Of a DNA stretch of 5,540 bases, positions 4,824-5,540 are shown piece by piece (the stretch's first letter is position 1; every line of letters begins with the position of its first letter). The notes below the pieces were generated by a model. The model searched no databases. It was not told the origin of the DNA and saw only the letters and a list, made by a program, of their open reading frames with translations. A program made the position numbers and the translations under genes. Source of the DNA: Pseudobutyrivibrio sp. (GTDB lineage: Bacteria; Bacillota_A; Clostridia; Lachnospirales; Lachnospiraceae); NCBI GenBank assembly GCA_024691465.1, contig JAILNO010000192.1, forward strand, positions 1 to 5,540. The letters are read 5' to 3'.

Positions 4824-5540
4824 ATGAACAACGACGATCAGCTTCTATACAAGCGTTTAATCGAGCTCTCCAACAGAGCTTATCAGAATAATATTTTTAC
4901 CTTCAGCGATTTCCTAAGCTTAAGTCAGCAGGATGTACTCTATCAGGCAGCCAGAGACAAGAGCTTCGCCCCTATTAAGTACGACCTGTTCGGTGGCTAC
5001 GAGAATTGTGAGCGCAAGATGGTGCGTTTCGGCAGCGAGGATGATCTAGGATACCTGGTGGACTACCCTATCAAATGCGTCAAGGTAGAGCCTCTAGCTA
5101 AGAAATTCGCCAAGGAATATACCCACAGAGACTACCTGGGCAGCCTCATGAGCTTAGGCATAGACCGTAAGAAGTTCGGAGATATATTCGTGGATGGCAT
5201 GGATGCATATATATACGCTGATGAATCCACTGCAGATTATCTATTGGAGAACTTCGTATCGGTGGGCCGTAATTCAGTGAAGTGCTCCATATCAGAGCTA
5301 CCTGATTCCTATAAGAAGGCAGCCCTCACCGAATCCACTATTCAGGTGGCTTCCCCTAGGGCAGATGCTGTCATTGCCAAGGTATATAACCTATCCCGCA
5401 AGGACACCATCCCTTATTTCACTGAGAAGAAGGTATCCATCAACGGACACATAGTAGAAAATAACGACAAGCTATTATCTGCTGGAGACTCCGTGTCAGT
5501 GAGAGGCTTCGGTAAGTTCAACCTGGTATCTGAGGGTGGC
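4824..5540 (+). CDS. ylmH: YlmH-family S4-domain RNA-binding protein, 3' partial
   Basis: 239 codons are visible and no stop is reached; the family is about 255-265 residues, so only a short tail is missing. YlmH is a ribosome-associated RNA-binding protein; in Bacillus subtilis it has been linked to ribosome quality control, where it can act like RqcP on stalled 50S-peptidyl-tRNA complexes. Visible marks are FGGYENCERKMVRFG at 56-70, YTHRDYLGSLMSLGIDRKKFGDIFVDG at 99-125 (the family's HRD.LG..L.LGI.R...GDI signature), and a C-terminal S4 domain starting at SPRADAVIAKVYNLSR (177-192) and running through KKVSINGHIVENNDKLLSAGDSVSVRGFGKF. The ATG is supported by AAAGGA five bases upstream. Phe is coded TTC 12 times against TTT once by my count, a stronger C preference than in the cyclase gene. 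In many Bacillota ylmH precedes divIVA; what follows here is outside the window. Confidence 0.95.
   Translation, partial: MNNDDQLLYKRLIELSNRAYQNNIFTFSDFLSLSQQDVLYQAARDKSFAPIKYDLFGGYENCERKMVRFGSEDDLGYLVDYPIKCVKVEPLAKKFAKEYTHRDYLGSLMSLGIDRKKFGDIFVDGMDAYIYADESTADYLLENFVSVGRNSVKCSISELPDSYKKAALTESTIQVASPRADAVIAKVYNLSRKDTIPYFTEKKVSINGHIVENNDKLLSAGDSVSVRGFGKFNLVSEGG

Overview
The window looks like a chromosomal stretch from a low-to-mid GC Bacillota, most likely class Clostridia and perhaps Lachnospiraceae. The grounds are an S4-domain YlmH protein, a YARHG-domain surface protein, a four-cysteine TSCPD protein of the TIGR03905 type, a long-form AlaX editing protein, strong AGGAG-type ribosome binding sites and sigma-A-like TATAAT/TATACT promoters. 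No mobile element, phage gene, CRISPR array, tRNA or rRNA is visible. Family names rest on motif recognition by eye; no database search was run.

Layout. (1) Positions 1-1476, plus strand: the 3' part of a gene for a FIST-sensor diguanylate cyclase, whose start lies left of the window. (2) 1464-1489: a perfect palindrome that contains the stop codons of two convergent genes and is a likely bidirectional terminator. (3) 1477-2453, minus strand: a two-gene unit, a membrane-anchored YARHG protein followed by a TSCPD protein, with its own promoter at about 2480-2508 and three repeats of the form TGTTRCA overlapping the -35. (4) 2526-4737, minus strand: a tightly packed three-gene unit of a HAD phosphatase, an unrecognised 138-residue protein and AlaX. 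The first two genes overlap and the second and third are 3 nt apart. (5) 4738-4823: a short divergent intergenic region with interlocked promoters flanked by a 9-bp inverted repeat. (6) 4824-5540, plus strand: ylmH, missing only its 3' end.

How they may fit together. The divergent pair is led by YlmH, a ribosome-associated S4 protein linked in Bacillus subtilis to ribosome quality control, and by an operon that ends in AlaX, which clears mischarged tRNA(Ala). Both touch translation fidelity and alanine tRNA, but a functional link is only inference. The two-gene YARHG/TSCPD unit has no known pathway. The diguanylate cyclase is a c-di-GMP signalling gene that merely converges on this block.

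The region is mostly ordinary housekeeping and accessory Clostridia sequence. I see no clear evidence of a new defence or mobile system. The most unusual points are structural: the palindrome shared by two coding ends, the interlocked divergent promoters, and the helically phased repeats at the YARHG promoter.
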